Shown: in pieces, positions 10,154 through 21,334 of the stretch
Position numbering within the stretch: the stretch's first letter is position 1
Layout of the letters: every line of letters begins with the position of its first letter
From: Eriocheir sinensis
Taxonomy: Eukaryota > Arthropoda > Malacostraca > Decapoda > Varunidae
Reading direction: 5' to 3'
Length of the DNA: 64,000 bases
Assembly: GCF_024679095.1 (NCBI RefSeq)
Contig: NC_066516.1
Span: 22,482,535 to 22,546,534, forward strand
Position numbers and translations under genes: made by a program
The notes under the pieces: model-generated
What the model saw: the letters and a program-made list of their open reading frames with translations, nothing else
Database searches by the model: none
What the model was told of the DNA's origin: nothing

Positions 10154-10730
10154 CGTCAGCTCCTTCCTCTCACAATTCACCTCCTTGTCACTTTCCTTTC
10201 CTTCCCTCCCTTCCATTCTTCCCTCCCTTCTTCCTTACCCTCCCTCCCTTCCTCCTTCCCTTCCTCCTCCCTTCCTCCCGACACCGCCTCACCTCACACT
10301 CCACCACTCTCAATTTACTCTTCTTCTTCCTCCTCCTTCTCCTCCTCCTCCTCCTCCTCCTCCTCCTCCTCCTCCTCCTCCTCCGTTGCCACACCCTTAC
10401 CCTCTCTTTCCTCTTTCACGTATTTGGTAAGCCTCCCCTCCTTTTCCTCCTCCTCCTCCTCCTCCTTCTTTTCTACCTCCTCTCCCTCTCTCTTTCCCTC
10501 CTGCCCTCCGATCTTGCATCTTCAACCTCCGGCTTTCTTTCCTCCTCTTCCTCTTGCTTTCTTTTCTCTCCTCTTCCCGCTCTTTCTTTCCTGCCTCCTC
10601 TCCCTCTTTCTCCTCCTCCTCCTCCTCCTTTTCTTACCCTTGACTCCTCTTGAACTCTCTTCCCGCCACCGACCTCTCCCTCTTCCTCCTCCTCTTCTTC
10701 CTCCCGCTAGTCCCAAGAGGCGTGGTTAGG
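10103..10730. repeat. (TC)n, (TCC)n and pyrimidine tract
   Basis: TC array at 10103-10150, CCTTCCT-rich DNA, then a long CTC/TCC run at about 10320-10384 and further TCC clusters to 10710. The plus strand is almost purely pyrimidine. Confidence 0.92.
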
Positions 10731-10910
10731 CGGCCTCGTGTCCCCCCGATTCCTGCCCCCGCCCCCGTCCTTCCTCTCCCCCCCACCCACCCCCCGCCCC
10801 ACCCCGGCGTCTTGAAGGTCTCCGGCAGGTCTTTGCTCTCCGCTTCTTCGAGGTGAAATATTTTTAAGTCTCCTGTCTCCTTTCTCTTGGTCTGTTTGTT
10901 TAGATTTTTT

Positions 10911-10912
<2 letters not shown>

Positions 10913-10968
<56 letters not shown>
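10913..10968. repeat. (TC)n microsatellite
   Basis: Clean TC run of about 56 bp. Confidence 0.97.
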
Positions 10969-10970
<2 letters not shown>

Positions 10971-11135
10971 TTGGCCATGAATGAATTAGTTTGTTTCCTT
11001 TTTCTTTTTTCATCTTTACTTGGTTATCATTAATTCATTTCCTCTTTCGTATTTTCATTGGTATTTCTTTTATATAGTTTCTTTTTTCCTTTCCATGTCT
11101 TTTATTTCTTATGGGTGATTCAATGTAACAGGAAG

Positions 11136-11600
11136 GGAAAGAAGAAAAGAGGGAATGGGAATGAAGGAAGAAAGAAAGTTTGAAAGGTGATGGACACTAA
11201 GAAAGAAGAGGAAGAGGAGACGTAAGAGAAGGATTGGATGGAAAGGACGGATGAAGCGGAATGGGAAGAAGAAAAGAACAGGATAACACTTTGATTTAAT
11301 GGTAGTGAGTGTGAATGAGGGTCAAAAAAGGAAACGGGATATCTCGGTAGTTAAGAGTATATGAGGTGAGCAAGATAGGGAGGAAAAAAATAAAGAAATG
11401 GATCGAGGAAAAGTGAGCAGCGGGAGGGAGATAAAGGAAGACACGGGGCAGAAGAAGGAAGCGGGAGAGAGTGGCTGTGATGTAATGGGAAAGAAAGGAA
11501 GGAAGGAAGGAAGGAAGGAAGGAAGGAAGGAAGAAAAATAACGTAAAAGGAAACGAGGAAAGACGAAAGCAGGGAATGAGACAAGAAAGGGAGAGAGAGG
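11136..11600. repeat. Purine-rich block with (GGAA)n
   Basis: GAA/GGA-rich DNA with a GGAA run at 11495-11533. Low-complexity frames on the minus strand come from this composition. Confidence 0.85.
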
Positions 11601-12195
11601 AAAGGGAGGGAAGGTAAGCGAGCAAGGGAGAGCGGAAGGGGAGGAAATTGGTCCTGAAAGGGAGGAAGCGGGAGGTAGTGGCAGTGAGGTAAAGGGGGAG
11701 GAAGGAAGGAAGAGAAGAAAGGTAAGGAGGGAAGAAGGGAGAGAGGACGGGGAGGAAAATGGTCTAGGAGGGGAGGAGGGGGAGGGAAGTGGTCCAAGAG
11801 AAAAAAGGGAAGAGGAATGAAGATAGAAGGAAAGGGAAAGGGAGGGAAGGGGGTAGTGGATAAGAAAGGGAGGGAAGTGGTCCAAGAAAAGAGGGAAGGG
11901 GAGGGAGGCAGACGAGAAAGGAAGGGAGGAAAAAGAGGAAAGTGGACCGAAAAGAGTAGGAAAGGGGGAGAAGGAAGATAAGGAGGAAAGAAAGCGAAGA
12001 AGGGAGGAAAGAAGCTGAAAAAAATAGTCTAGGAAGGGAGGAACAGGAAGGGAACTGGTCAGGAAGGGAAGGGAAGGGGAGGCTGGCCAAGAAAGGAGGA
12101 AGGGAGGAAAGGGCAGGGAAGTGGTCCAGGTAGGGAAGGAAGGGAAGAGGGAAGAGGAGGGAAGGGTGGGGGGACAAGGGAAGGAGAGGGAGGTA
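11600..12195. repeat. Decayed purine-rich minisatellite with GGTCC core
   Basis: A core close to GGAARTGGTCCARGA recurs near 11645, 11756, 11788, 11875, 11940, 12023, 12053 and 12120, in GGAAGGGA-rich DNA. Spacing varies from about 30 to 110 bp. A 315-residue Ser/Pro/Leu/Phe frame on the minus strand runs through it and is judged spurious. Confidence 0.65.
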
Positions 12196-12589
12196 AGTGA
12201 CAGACAGGTTCCTAAACTCTCCCAGAATATTGAAATTATTCCTGTCATTCCCAGGCGTCGAGGAGACAAATTCTTCCTCTCCCGGTGGTGGACGCGCTAA
12301 CTGTTGCCGCAGGGGGGGGAGGGGGGGAGGGATGGGAAGGGAGGGAGGAGGGAGCTTTTGTTTTATCTCATCTGTCTGTATTTCTGTGTTTGTTCGTTTG
12401 TGTTTACCTTTTTGTATGTGTGGTGTATTTTTTTTTTCCTCCCTGGTTTTGGTTGGGGGATGGAGGGAGGAGGGAGGGATTTTTTTTTTCGTCCGCCTGT
12501 CAGTCTGTGTGTTTGTCTGTTCATCTGTGTCTGTCTGTATGTTCCTGAGTGCTATGTTTTTTTTGTTTTTGTTTTTTGGTTTAAGTTTT

Positions 12590-12593
<4 letters not shown>

Positions 12594-12683
<90 letters not shown>

Positions 12684-12769
12684 TCGGTGTTTTTTTTGGG
12701 GGGGGTATTTTTTTCTGTGTCTGTGTCTAATGTGTTTCTTGTGTTTTTTTTTTTTTTTTTGGGTTTAAG

Positions 12770-12802
<33 letters not shown>

Positions 12803-12807
12803 TGTGT
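12594..12807. repeat. (GT)n array with T-runs
   Basis: GT run at 12594-12680, G and T homopolymers, then a second short GT run at 12790-12807. Confidence 0.95.
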
Positions 12808-12929
12808 TTCTGTCTATGTCTTTGTCCGTTATATTAATTTTTTTACGTGTTTCTTCATTTGTCTGTTTTTCGTCTGTGTGTCTGTCTGTCTGTTTCTTTC
12901 TTGTTTCTCCTTCGTCTTTCACTTTTACC

Positions 12930-13415
12930 GTCATTTATCGGCCTCCTCCTCTTTTTCTCTCTCCTTCTCACCTGCTCTTTCCTTCCCCTCTTTTCTGCCC
13001 CATATTCTCTTCCATTCCATTCCATTCTTTTCCCTTCCATCTCCCTTATTCGACTTCCTCTTTCCTCTCCTCCCCTCGTCATTGCCTTTCATCTTCTCTC
13101 TTTCTGCCCGATCTGTCTTTCCCTGTCTCCAATTTTTCTTCTTTCGTTGTCCATTCATCTCTTCTCTCCTCACCTCTCTTCTTTCCTGCCCTTCCCTTCC
13201 TCTTTCGTTGTGCATTCATCTCTTCTCACCTCTCTTCTCTCCACTCATGCCCTTCCCTTCCTCTTTCTTTTTCCTTCTTATTCATCTCTTCCCTCCTCAC
13301 CTCTCTTCTCTCCTGCCCTTCCCTTCCTGTTTCCAGCTCTTCTTTCTCCTTTTTTCAATCTGTTTACTTAATTCCATCTTCCCTTTTTCCAAACATACCG
13401 TAAACTCCTCTTTCC
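12930..13415. repeat. Pyrimidine-rich tract with local duplications
   Basis: TCATCTCTTCTCNCCTCAC and CTGCCCTTCCCTTCCTCTTT blocks repeat two or three times between 13150 and 13335. No coding evidence beyond composition-driven frames. Confidence 0.65.
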
Positions 13416-13416
13416 C

Positions 13417-13581
13417 TCATCTATCTATCTATCTATCTGTCTGTCTATCTATCTCAATCTATTTTGCCATGATACTTATTCAGTTCTATAAGAGAGAGAG
13501 AGGGATAGGGAGAGGGAGTGGGAGAGGGAGTGGGAGAGGGAGTGGGAGAAGGAAAGGGAAAGGGAAAGGGAAAGGGAAAGG

Positions 13582-13622
<41 letters not shown>

Positions 13623-13625
13623 TTG
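13417..13625. repeat. (TCTA)n, 12-bp GGGAGT/GGGAGA repeat, (GGGAAA)n and (GA)n
   Basis: Compound block: TCTA/TCTG units (13417-13455), GGGAGTGGGAGA units (about 13506-13548), GGGAAA units (13549-13582), then GA (13585-13620). Confidence 0.93.
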
Positions 13626-13689
13626 CTTAGGCCTACTTGAGTTCCATTTGAAGCCTCGATCCACACTTTGACGCTAGAAGCTTGATTTC

Positions 13690-14263
13690 CCCTGTTCCTG
13701 ACCTCCTCCTCCTCCTCCTCCTCCTCCTCCTCCTCCTCCTCATTCCTTTCATTCCTCTTCGCCTCATTCTTCTTCTCATCCACCTCCATGTCATTCTTCT
13801 CCTCCTCCTTTCCTTCTTCTTTCTCTTCCTTCTATTTCTTCCTTCGTCTTCCTCAGTCTGATCAGTTCTTCACGTGCTTAACCTCCATTTCTCCTCCTCC
13901 TCCTCCTCCTCCTCCTCCTCCTCCTCCTTCTTGTTTATGATGCTCTTTTGCTTCATCTTTTTCTTTATTTGTTCCTTCTTTCTTTTTGCTTTCTTCTTCT
14001 TCTTCTTTCTTCTTTTTCCTTTCTTTTTATTTTTCTTCTTCTTCTTCTTCTTCTTCTTCTTTTCCTTCATCTTCTTTTCCTTCATCTTCTTCTTCTTCTT
14101 CTTCTTCTTCTTCTTCTTCTTCTTCTTCTTCTTCTTCTTCTTCTTCTTTTTTTCTTTTTCTTCTTCTTTTTCTTTTTCTTATTCTTCTTATTCTTTTTCT
14201 TTTCATTGTCTCCTCCTCCTCCTCCTCCTCCTCCTCCTCCTCCTCCTCCTCCTCCTCCTCCTC
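13690..14263. repeat. (CTC)n and (TTC)n pyrimidine tract
   Basis: CTC runs at 13703-13740, 13890-13926 and 14208-14262, and a long TTC run at about 14034-14150. The plus strand is pyrimidine throughout. Poly-Ser, poly-Leu, poly-Phe and poly-Glu frames in this block are artefacts. Confidence 0.96.
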
Positions 14264-14407
14264 TTGAAACAATCTTCCCTCAGAAGTAGTAAATGCGAAT
14301 ACCATCAACTCTCCAAATGGCTGTCGAGCAGATTGTATCACCAAAGCGGGCAACCTCGTAATGAGCCGAGAGACTTTCTGTTGCCTGCATTTCCATGTTT
14401 ATATGTT
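14264..14407 (+). mobile_element. 5'-truncated LINE 3' end (Jockey/CR1-like)
   Basis: After a CTC run, CTTCCCTCAGAAGTAGT...AATACCATCAACTCTCCAAATGG encodes a decayed version of the usual C-terminal RT-protein ending (P-x-V-V-N-A-N-T-I-N-x-F-K). Its last 60 bp or so, from CCTCGTAATGAGCC (14354) to the following CTC run, match the 3' end of the LINE at 53753-53814 closely. A (CTC)n run begins at 14408, directly after the shared tail. Confidence 0.7.
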
Positions 14408-14443
14408 TCCTCCTCCTCCTCCTCCTCCTCCTCCTCCTCCTCC
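14408..14443. repeat. (CTC)n at a LINE 3' end
   Basis: CTC run joined directly to the LINE tail. The LINE ending at 53808 has the same junction. Confidence 0.9.
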
Positions 14444-14619
14444 TCTAACAGACACTTCCTCCTCCCAATGGGCCTATTGCATCACGTGACCCGAGTGTGA
14501 ACTGCGGTTGGGTGCTTTCAAGTCCTGAGTGAGCGGGCGATGGGGAGGAAATAGGTAGCGGTGTGGGGGGGAAGGGGTGGAGGGAAGTGGGAGGAGAAGA
14601 GGGAAGTGTGCCTGTGAAC

Positions 14620-15395
14620 GTTCATTTGTGTGGAGGAGGAGGTGCAAGAGGAGGAGGAGGAGGAAGAAGATGAAGAAGAAAATGAAGGAAAAGAAGAAAG
14701 ATGAAAAAGAAGAAAAAAAACAAAGAAGAAGAAAAACACGAAAAAAAGACGAAAAAGAAGAAGAAGAAGAAGAAGAAGAAGAAGAAGAAGACGAAAAAGA
14801 AGAGAAAAAAGACGAAAAAAAAAAGAAAAAAGAAAAAGACGAAAAAAAGAAAAAAAAAGACGACGACGACGACGAAGAAGAAGAAGAAGAAGAAGAAGAA
14901 GAAGAAGAAGACTGATGACTGACAGAACAAGAGGAAGGGGACAGGAGAGAAAAACGGGGATCAGGAGAGACGAGAAAAAAAGTGAAGTACCAGAAAGAGA
15001 AACGGGAGGTAATAAAAAGATATGGAGAGAGAGAAAGGAGGAAGGAGAAATGCAGAAGAAAGATAATGGAGAGATAAAAACTCTAAGAAGGGAAGAAGGG
15101 AGAGAACTTACGAGGAAAAAAAGATGGTAAGGAAAGGTAAAAAAAAAAAAAAAACGAGGGGAGAGATAGGAAGAAGAGAGGAAAAAGTTGGAAGAGGAGA
15201 GATAAAAAGGAGGAGGTGGAGAAGGAAAGTAGAGAGGCAGAGGAAGGGAGATGAAGAGATAAAGAAGAAAGAGGGGAGGAAGAGGAGGGAAAGAGGAGAG
15301 GAAGAGGATGGAAAGAGGAGAGGTAGTGAAACGAGACGAGTGGAGAGGATATTACCAGGAAGGGGAGAGAGAGAGTAGCTCGCTTCTCCCCATAA
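14620..15395. repeat. Purine-rich (GGA)n/(GAA)n block
   Basis: The plus strand becomes almost purely purine. It holds GAA runs at 14757-14790 and 14875-14910, AAAAAGACGA units between them, and an A-run near 15140. Confidence 0.92.
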
Positions 15396-15425
15396 CAATA
15401 CTTCAGTCACCCTTCCTTCCTCCCC

Positions 15426-15429
<4 letters not shown>

Positions 15430-15498
<69 letters not shown>

Positions 15499-15640
15499 AT
15501 CGTTTCACCATCTCTATCACTACTCTTCCACCACAGCTCCTCCTCCTCCTCCTCCTCCTCCTCCTCCTCCTCCTCCTCCTCCTCCTCCTCTTCCTGAAGC
15601 TCTGTCGTCTCTTACTGGTCCCAGAAGAGAGGACGGGGGG

Positions 15641-15690
<50 letters not shown>
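15430..15690. repeat. (TC)n, (CTC)n and (CA)n cluster
   Basis: TC at 15430-15494, CTC at 15540-15591 and CA at 15647-15687, separated by short unique spacers. The plus strand switches back to pyrimidine for the first two. Confidence 0.96.
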
Positions 15691-15734
15691 CGTACAGACA
15701 GCACCGTTTTCCTATCGACATTTTCAAAACCCGC

Positions 15735-16845
15735 GATGTTAAGGAAGAGCAAGAGGAAGAGGAGGAGGAGGAGGAGGAGGAGGAGAAGAAATGAAAAATG
15801 GAAAGGGGAAAAATATAAAAGGAAAAGAAAGGAAGAAGAAGAAGACAATAAAATAAAAGAAGTCGGAAGGGAAGAAAGAGCAAAAGTCGAAGAAGAAGAA
15901 GAGAGAAGAAGAAGAAGAAGAAGAAGAAGAAGAAGAAGAAGAAGAAGAAGAAGACGGAGAAGGAGAAGAAGGGAAAGAAATAGAAAAAGAAAGCGAAGAA
16001 AATAAAGAAGATGAAGAAGAAGAAGAAGTAGAAGAAGAAGAAGAAAAAAACATGAAAGGGAAAAAAAAACCAGACGAAGAAAATAAAGAAGATGAAGGAG
16101 GAGAAGAAGAAGAAATGAAAAGGAAGAGGAGGAAAAAGAAAAAGAAGAAGAACGTGAAGTAGAAAATGAAGAAGAGAAAAGGAAAACGAAAAAGAAAAAG
16201 AAAGAGAAAGATGAAGAAAAGAAAAAGAAAAGATGAAGAAAAAGAAGAAGAAAAAGAAGAAGAAGAAGAAGAAGAAGAAGAAGAAGAAGAAGAAGAAGAA
16301 GAAGAGACGGTCTGTTTCCTCGCCACAACACGTCTGTAAGTCGACGGGAAGCACCGATAACGAGCCGAGAGAGAGGCGCTGTGATCTTGAAACACTCTTC
16401 TGTGGAGATTTAAGAGAATGTTGTATAGGGGAAGAGCTTGGAAGGGTAAGGAATTATTATTACTAGGAGGAGGAAGAAGAAGAAGAAGAAGAAGAAGAAG
16501 AAGAAGAAGAAGATGATGATGAAAAAGAAGAAGAAGACGATGAAGATGAAGATGAAGATGAAGAAGTAGAAGATGCAGAAGGAGAAGAAGAAGAAGAAGA
16601 AGAAGAAGAAGAAGGAGAAGAGAAAACGAAAAAAAGACGATAAAGAAGAAGAGGAGAAAGGCAAAGGAGCAACACTAGCAGGATGACAGAGAAGAATGAA
16701 AAGAAAAAAAAGGAAAAAGTCGAAAAGAAAGAGAAGTTGAAGAAAGAGAAAAATAATCCAAGAAAAAAAGGGAAAAATCGAAGAAACACGAAAAGAAAAT
16801 GAGTAGAGAGGAAAAAGAAGAAAGAAACAAGAACATCACTACCAG
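15735..16845. repeat. 1.1-kb purine tract, (GAA)n and (GGA)n
   Basis: GGA at 15756-15785 and GAA runs at about 15893-15952, 16010-16050, 16240-16303 and 16468-16512, in GAA/GAAAAA-rich DNA. A 50-bp unique stretch at 16330-16460 interrupts it. All long frames here are poly-Glu/Lys/Arg or poly-Phe/Leu/Ser shadows. Confidence 0.95.
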
Positions 16846-17131
16846 CACCATCTTCCTCTTCCCTCCTCCTCTTCCTCCTCCTCCTCCTCTCGAGCCGCCT
16901 AAAGAAAGTTGTTGACGGGAACCGATAACATATTGGGAGGAAATTCAGCCGTTAAGGAGCGAAGGCGTTTACCGTTTTTAAGTCGTTTTCACCTTTTTTC
17001 GCCCTTTTGCCGAGCCGTCCCGAACACGTCTTCAATGTAGCGACGTGTATGTATTCTGTATTCACTGGGTCCGTCTGTCTGTAGCTCTCTCTTTCTCTTT
17101 TTTTAATATTTTTTTACTGTGCCTTCGTCCT

Positions 17132-17133
<2 letters not shown>

Positions 17134-17172
<39 letters not shown>
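17134..17172. repeat. (GT)n microsatellite
   Basis: Short GT run of about 39 bp in T-rich DNA. Confidence 0.95.
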
Positions 17173-17173
<1 letters not shown>

Positions 17174-17249
17174 GTAATCTCTTCACCTGCCGTTTCTTTG
17201 TGGCTTTATCCTCTTTTCTCTTTTTTTTTTGCTGGTTTGTATTGTTTTT

Positions 17250-17600
17250 CGTTCAGTCAGTCAGTCAGTCACTTGTTCAGTCAGTTAGTCAGTAAGTTGG
17301 TGAGCTATTTAATTAATTTGTTAGTGTATCTTCTTTTTTTCATTTCATTGTCTTTTTGTCTGTCAATCTGTCTTCATAACTAACTGTCATCCATTCATTC
17401 ATTCAGTCAGTCAGTCAATCATTCATTCATTCAGTCAGTCAGTCAGTCTGTCAATCAGTCAATCTTTTTATTCATCCACCAATCTATTTACCTATCTCTA
17501 TTTATCTGCCTTTTTATCTATTTATCCGTTCGTCAGTCTGCCTCTCTTTCTATCTATCTATATATCTATCCACCTATCTATCTATCTATCTTTCTATCTA
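17250..17600. repeat. CAGT, CATT and TCTA tetranucleotide repeats
   Basis: CAGT runs at 17252-17270 and 17405-17450, CATT runs at 17392-17435, and TCTA-rich runs near 17548-17600. Spacers are built from the same words. Confidence 0.9.
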
Positions 17601-17694
17601 TCCTTTTTCGTGTCTGCATCCTGTCTTTCTATCTTTTTGTCTTTCTCTGCATCACCAATCTGCCTCTCATCCTCTTTCTCGTTTGATTTTAATC

Positions 17695-17698
<4 letters not shown>

Positions 17699-17790
<92 letters not shown>
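17699..17790. repeat. (TC)n microsatellite
   Basis: Uninterrupted TC run of about 92 bp. Confidence 0.98.
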
Positions 17791-17792
<2 letters not shown>

Positions 17793-18161
17793 GCACAAAG
17801 AAAACAGAGAGACTGTTCCAATCCTGCCTAGTATTGGAAGATTACCCCCCTCTCCCTCCCCTCCTCCCCTTCCCTCCCTTCAACCCCCCTATGCACTGCT
17901 CATCATAAGCTCTTCTGGGAATGGTCTCGAGAGGAATGCCGCGGGTAAAACCAGCAGTGACCGTGCACCTTCCGGGAAACTCAAAAGGCTGTGTATGAAT
18001 CGGAGTTGAGCACTGAGGCAAGGCTTTAGAGGGTGCAGGGCTGGTTATCTTTGCCCCGTCTCCTTACCTTCCCCGTATATTGGTCTTTTCTCACTTTTTA
18101 CGCAGGTGTTTTTTATGTATTTATCTTTTATCAGCGACTAAGTTTCGATATTGTAGTTGGT

Positions 18162-18371
18162 GTTATAAGACAGTTTCGCTTCTCACATCAGCTATTTCTA
18201 AAGGTCAAATAGTGGGTCAGTCGGGTTCTAATGAGTGTTTCCTTAGGTTCAGGGTACAGAGGAAGGCTCAAACCACCACCTGGGTCATAAAACTACTCCT
18301 GGAAATACCCACAACTCCTACGAAAGCCTTGTCAAATATGTGTTTTTGGGCGGCGAAATGTCTTAAATTAC
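18162..18371 (+). mobile_element. GTATTCTC-family TIR element
   Basis: Same orientation as the copy at 36083. Shared blocks: CTATTTCTAAAGGTCAAAT, GGTACAGAGGAAGGCTCAAA, CATAAAACTACTCCTGGAAA and CTACGAAAGCCTTGTCAAAT. The right end GGGCGGCGAAATGTCTTAAATTACG corresponds to the intact GGGCGCCGAAAGGTTTGAGAATACG at 36294. The left end is decayed. Confidence 0.75.
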
Positions 18372-18545
18372 GAACCTGTCTCTTTTTCCTTCTTCTTTTT
18401 CTAAGCTGCCTTATATAAGACTAACGGCCTCTTGCAGACTTAATACGAACCTGTCTCTTTTTCTTTCTTCTTTTTCTAGGCTGCCTTATATAAGACTAAC
18501 GGCCTCTTGCAGACTCCTTATATATTTTTTTACGTTCTTATGTAC
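18366..18545 (+). repeat. 75-bp tandem duplication plus retroelement-like tail
   Basis: TACGAACCTGTCTCTTTTT...ATAAGACTAACGGCCTCTTGCAGACT occurs twice at a 75-bp offset (18370 and 18445). The second copy continues into CTCCTTATATA...TTACGTTCTTATGT, the same tail type as at 36509 and 26955. Confidence 0.85.
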
Positions 18546-18586
18546 TATCGTCTCTTATCCCTTTTCAACCTTTACCCTCCTGCAGT

Positions 18587-18670
18587 TTTATTATTTTTTT
18601 TTACATCAGAGGACACGGCTCAAGGGCAATAAAAAGAGTACAAAAAAAAAAGCCCGCTACTCGCCACTCC
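18587..18670 (+). mobile_element. Short dispersed repeat
   Basis: T-run, TTACATCAGAGGACACGGCTC, AAGGGCAATAAAAAG, A-run, then GCCCGCTACTCGCCACTCC. Third plus-strand copy of the family; non-coding. Confidence 0.78.
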
Positions 18671-18869
18671 TTCAACTTCATTTTGCTATATTATTTTTTT
18701 CCCGCCTTCCCTAACTATCTACCTCTCTCTTTATCTGCCTTCTTATCTATTTATCCGTTTGTCAGTCTGCCTCTCTTTCTATCTTCCCTAGCCAAGGTTC
18801 AAATACTCGTCCTTTCTTCCCTCACCAGCCTCACCCTCCCTCGTTCTCTACTTACGCCTCTATAACACC

Positions 18870-19060
18870 TGAAGCCGTTTAGCACCTTCGTTACCCTTGC
18901 CTCAGTCTACACCTCGCATTCCCTCTTCCCTCTCCCACCTTTAACCTCCTCCTCCTTCTCCTCTTCCTCCTCCTCCTCCTCCTCCTCCGTTAAGTCCTCC
19001 GCCGCCACCACTTTCCTTAAGGCAGTTTAGCGCCTTGACCGTACTTACCAACCACCCTAG
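18870..19060. repeat. Duplicated AGCCGTTTAGCACCT motif with (CTC)n
   Basis: GAAGCCGTTTAGCACCTTCG (18871) and AAGGCAGTTTAGCGCCTTGA (19019) lie about 148 bp apart, around a CTC run at 18958-18988. A third copy (TAAGCCGTTTAGCACCTCAG, 20486) lies beyond the satellite that follows. Confidence 0.65.
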
Positions 19061-19139
19061 ATAAGCTTGTATAGTGTAGACCCCTTTTACTTACCCCCTT
19101 TAGCTACCTTTTACCTCCTTATCTTCTTACACCACTCGA

Positions 19140-20480
19140 CTTTATCTTAGTTTTGGTTTTTCTACCACCTAACTTTTTTTTCTGGTCTCTACTTTATTTT
19201 TTTGCCTTTATTTTTTTTTCTACGACCTTACTTTTTTTCATCTTTACCACTTGACATTCACTTTTCTACTACTACTACTTTTTCCGTTTTAACAATTTAC
19301 TTTTCCCTACTCTTAACTTTTTTTTCTGCTCTCTACTTTATTTTTTTACCTATATTTTTTTTCTACGACCTTACTTTTTCATTTTTTTCCACTTGACATT
19401 CACTTTTCTACTACTACTACTTTTTCCATTTTATCAATTTACTTTTCCCTACTCTTCCTTGTACAACTTTTTTTTTCAGAATACCTCCCTGTCTTCGTTC
19501 ATCAATCAATTCTTTTTTTTATTCACTTACACTTTTTCGAACACCACTTTTTTTTCCACTTCCATCACTATCTTCTCTTCTCACTTCAGCTCCTTAACGC
19601 CCTCTTCTTCCTTTTATCATCATTTTTTTTTTACTTCTTCCATTCCCTCCCTTTTTTTTCCTTCTACCACTTTACCTGTCTTCGCTTCCTCCCTACTTAT
19701 GTCACTTTACTTTTTCCACTTACGCTTTTTCCTAACACTACCACTTTTTACTTCCACCACTTTAAATTCTCTTCACTCAGCTCCTCTAATCTTCGTCCCT
19801 TCCTTTGTCAATCACTCCACTTTTTTCACTAACTTCTACCTCGTTACTTATTTTCACTCCTACCACTTAATCTGTTATTCACTTCAGTTCTTTTAACCTC
19901 TTCGTCTTCCTTTATCAATAACTTCACTTTTTTCACTTATATGTACTTTTTTTTCTAACACTTTACACTTTTCCCTTCCGCCACTTGACCTGTTATTCAC
20001 CCAAGCTCATTTTTAACCTCTTCGTTTTCCTTAATAAATCACTTAACGTTTTTCACTTATACTTTTTTTCTAACACTTTACACTTTTTCCTTCCACCACT
20101 TGACCTGTTATTCACCCAAGCTCAATTTTAACCTCCTTTCCTTCGTTAGTCAATCAGTTCATTTTTTACCACTTACACTTTTTCGAACACCACTTTTTTC
20201 TCACTTCCATCACTTTATCCTCTCTTCTCACTTCAGCTACTTAACGCCCTCTTCCTCCTTTTTATCATTTTACATTTTTACTTCTTCTCCCACTCCCTTT
20301 TCTTCACTTCCACCATTTTACCTTTTCTCCACTTCTGTTCCTTCCTTCCTCCTCTTCCTTCTGTTAATTTACTTCGTTCACTTACTTCTTCCACTTTGCC
20401 TGTTTTCACTCCCACCACTTTACCTTCTCTTTACCTCAGCTCCTCTTACCTCCTTGTCTTCCTCCTCCTTCCACCCCTTC
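19140..20480. repeat. Decayed pyrimidine-rich satellite
   Basis: Units built from CTACGACCTTACTTTTT, CACTTGACATTCACTTTTCTACTACTACTAC and TTTACTTTTCCCTACTC repeat at about 143 bp (19182 and 19330). Later units share CCACTTGACCTGTTATTCACCCAAGCTCA with a 115-bp offset (19983 and 20098). Intermediate copies are diverged. Frames such as 19393-19896 have no recognisable domain. Confidence 0.75.
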
Positions 20481-20821
20481 GCTTTAAGCCGTTTAGCACC
20501 TCAGCCTTACCTGGGAAAGAGTTAGAGTGCCGCCCAGGTGATCGATGCCTTCACTTGAGCAGCGCCGCGCCTCACATGCAGGTGGACGTACATAGCTTCC
20601 CACATTCCCCCCCCCCCTCCTCTCCCGTCCTCCGCAGGTGTGCAGGGCAAGGGGGTAGGAAGGGTAGGGAGGCGTATAGGAGGAAAGGGAGTGAGGAAGT
20701 ATTCGAAAAAGTTGAGTTTGAAGTTTTGGATTCTTTTTATCTAGACAAGGCTCACTTTTGTTTAACTTTGCTTCCTCTTGCTCTTCATATTTATGCATGG
20801 CTGTGTGTCTGTCTCTCTGTA

Positions 20822-20823
<2 letters not shown>

Positions 20824-20894
<71 letters not shown>

Positions 20895-21021
20895 ATTTTT
20901 TAGTCGTGCTGTCTGTGTGTATGTCTCTTTGCTTAGGGTTTTCTGTCCTTTTGTAATTATATGTGTGGATATACAATCTGAGTCTGTCTGTCTGTCTGTC
21001 CGTCTGTCCGTGTCTCTATCT

Positions 21022-21056
<35 letters not shown>
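20824..21056. repeat. (GT)n, GTCT-rich DNA and (CA)n
   Basis: GT at 20824-20892, GTCTGTCTGTC at 20983-21010 and CA at 21025-21056. The plus-strand GT and CA runs are complementary and about 130 bp apart. Confidence 0.95.
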
Positions 21057-21058
<2 letters not shown>

Positions 21059-21334
21059 GGGGCATTGGGTCGTCCTTATCTGCCCGCCGCGCCGCCCCCA
21101 AATCCCTTATCGGCCCGAGAGCGTGTCCGGCCCACTGATTATTCGGCCCCTGAGTGTGTGCGTGTGCGTGAGCGTGAGAGAGAGAGAGAGAGTTGTGTTT
21201 GTATATGCAACGGAAATGTGTTTTGTATGTTTGTATTTTCCGGCGTGAAAGTTTTTGGTACGTCAATAGTTGAATGTGTGTGTGTGTGTGTCGTGCTGTG
21301 TTTGTTTGTTTGTTGTTTGTTTGGTTGGTGGTGA

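Noticed and set aside
11322..12269. 315-residue minus-strand frame rich in Ser, Pro, Leu and Phe
   Set aside because: Composition-driven reading of a purine/pyrimidine tract. No domain or splice evidence.
15407..16354. 315-residue minus-strand frame with poly-Phe, poly-Arg and poly-Cys-Val
   Set aside because: Pure shadow of GAA, CTC and CA microsatellites.
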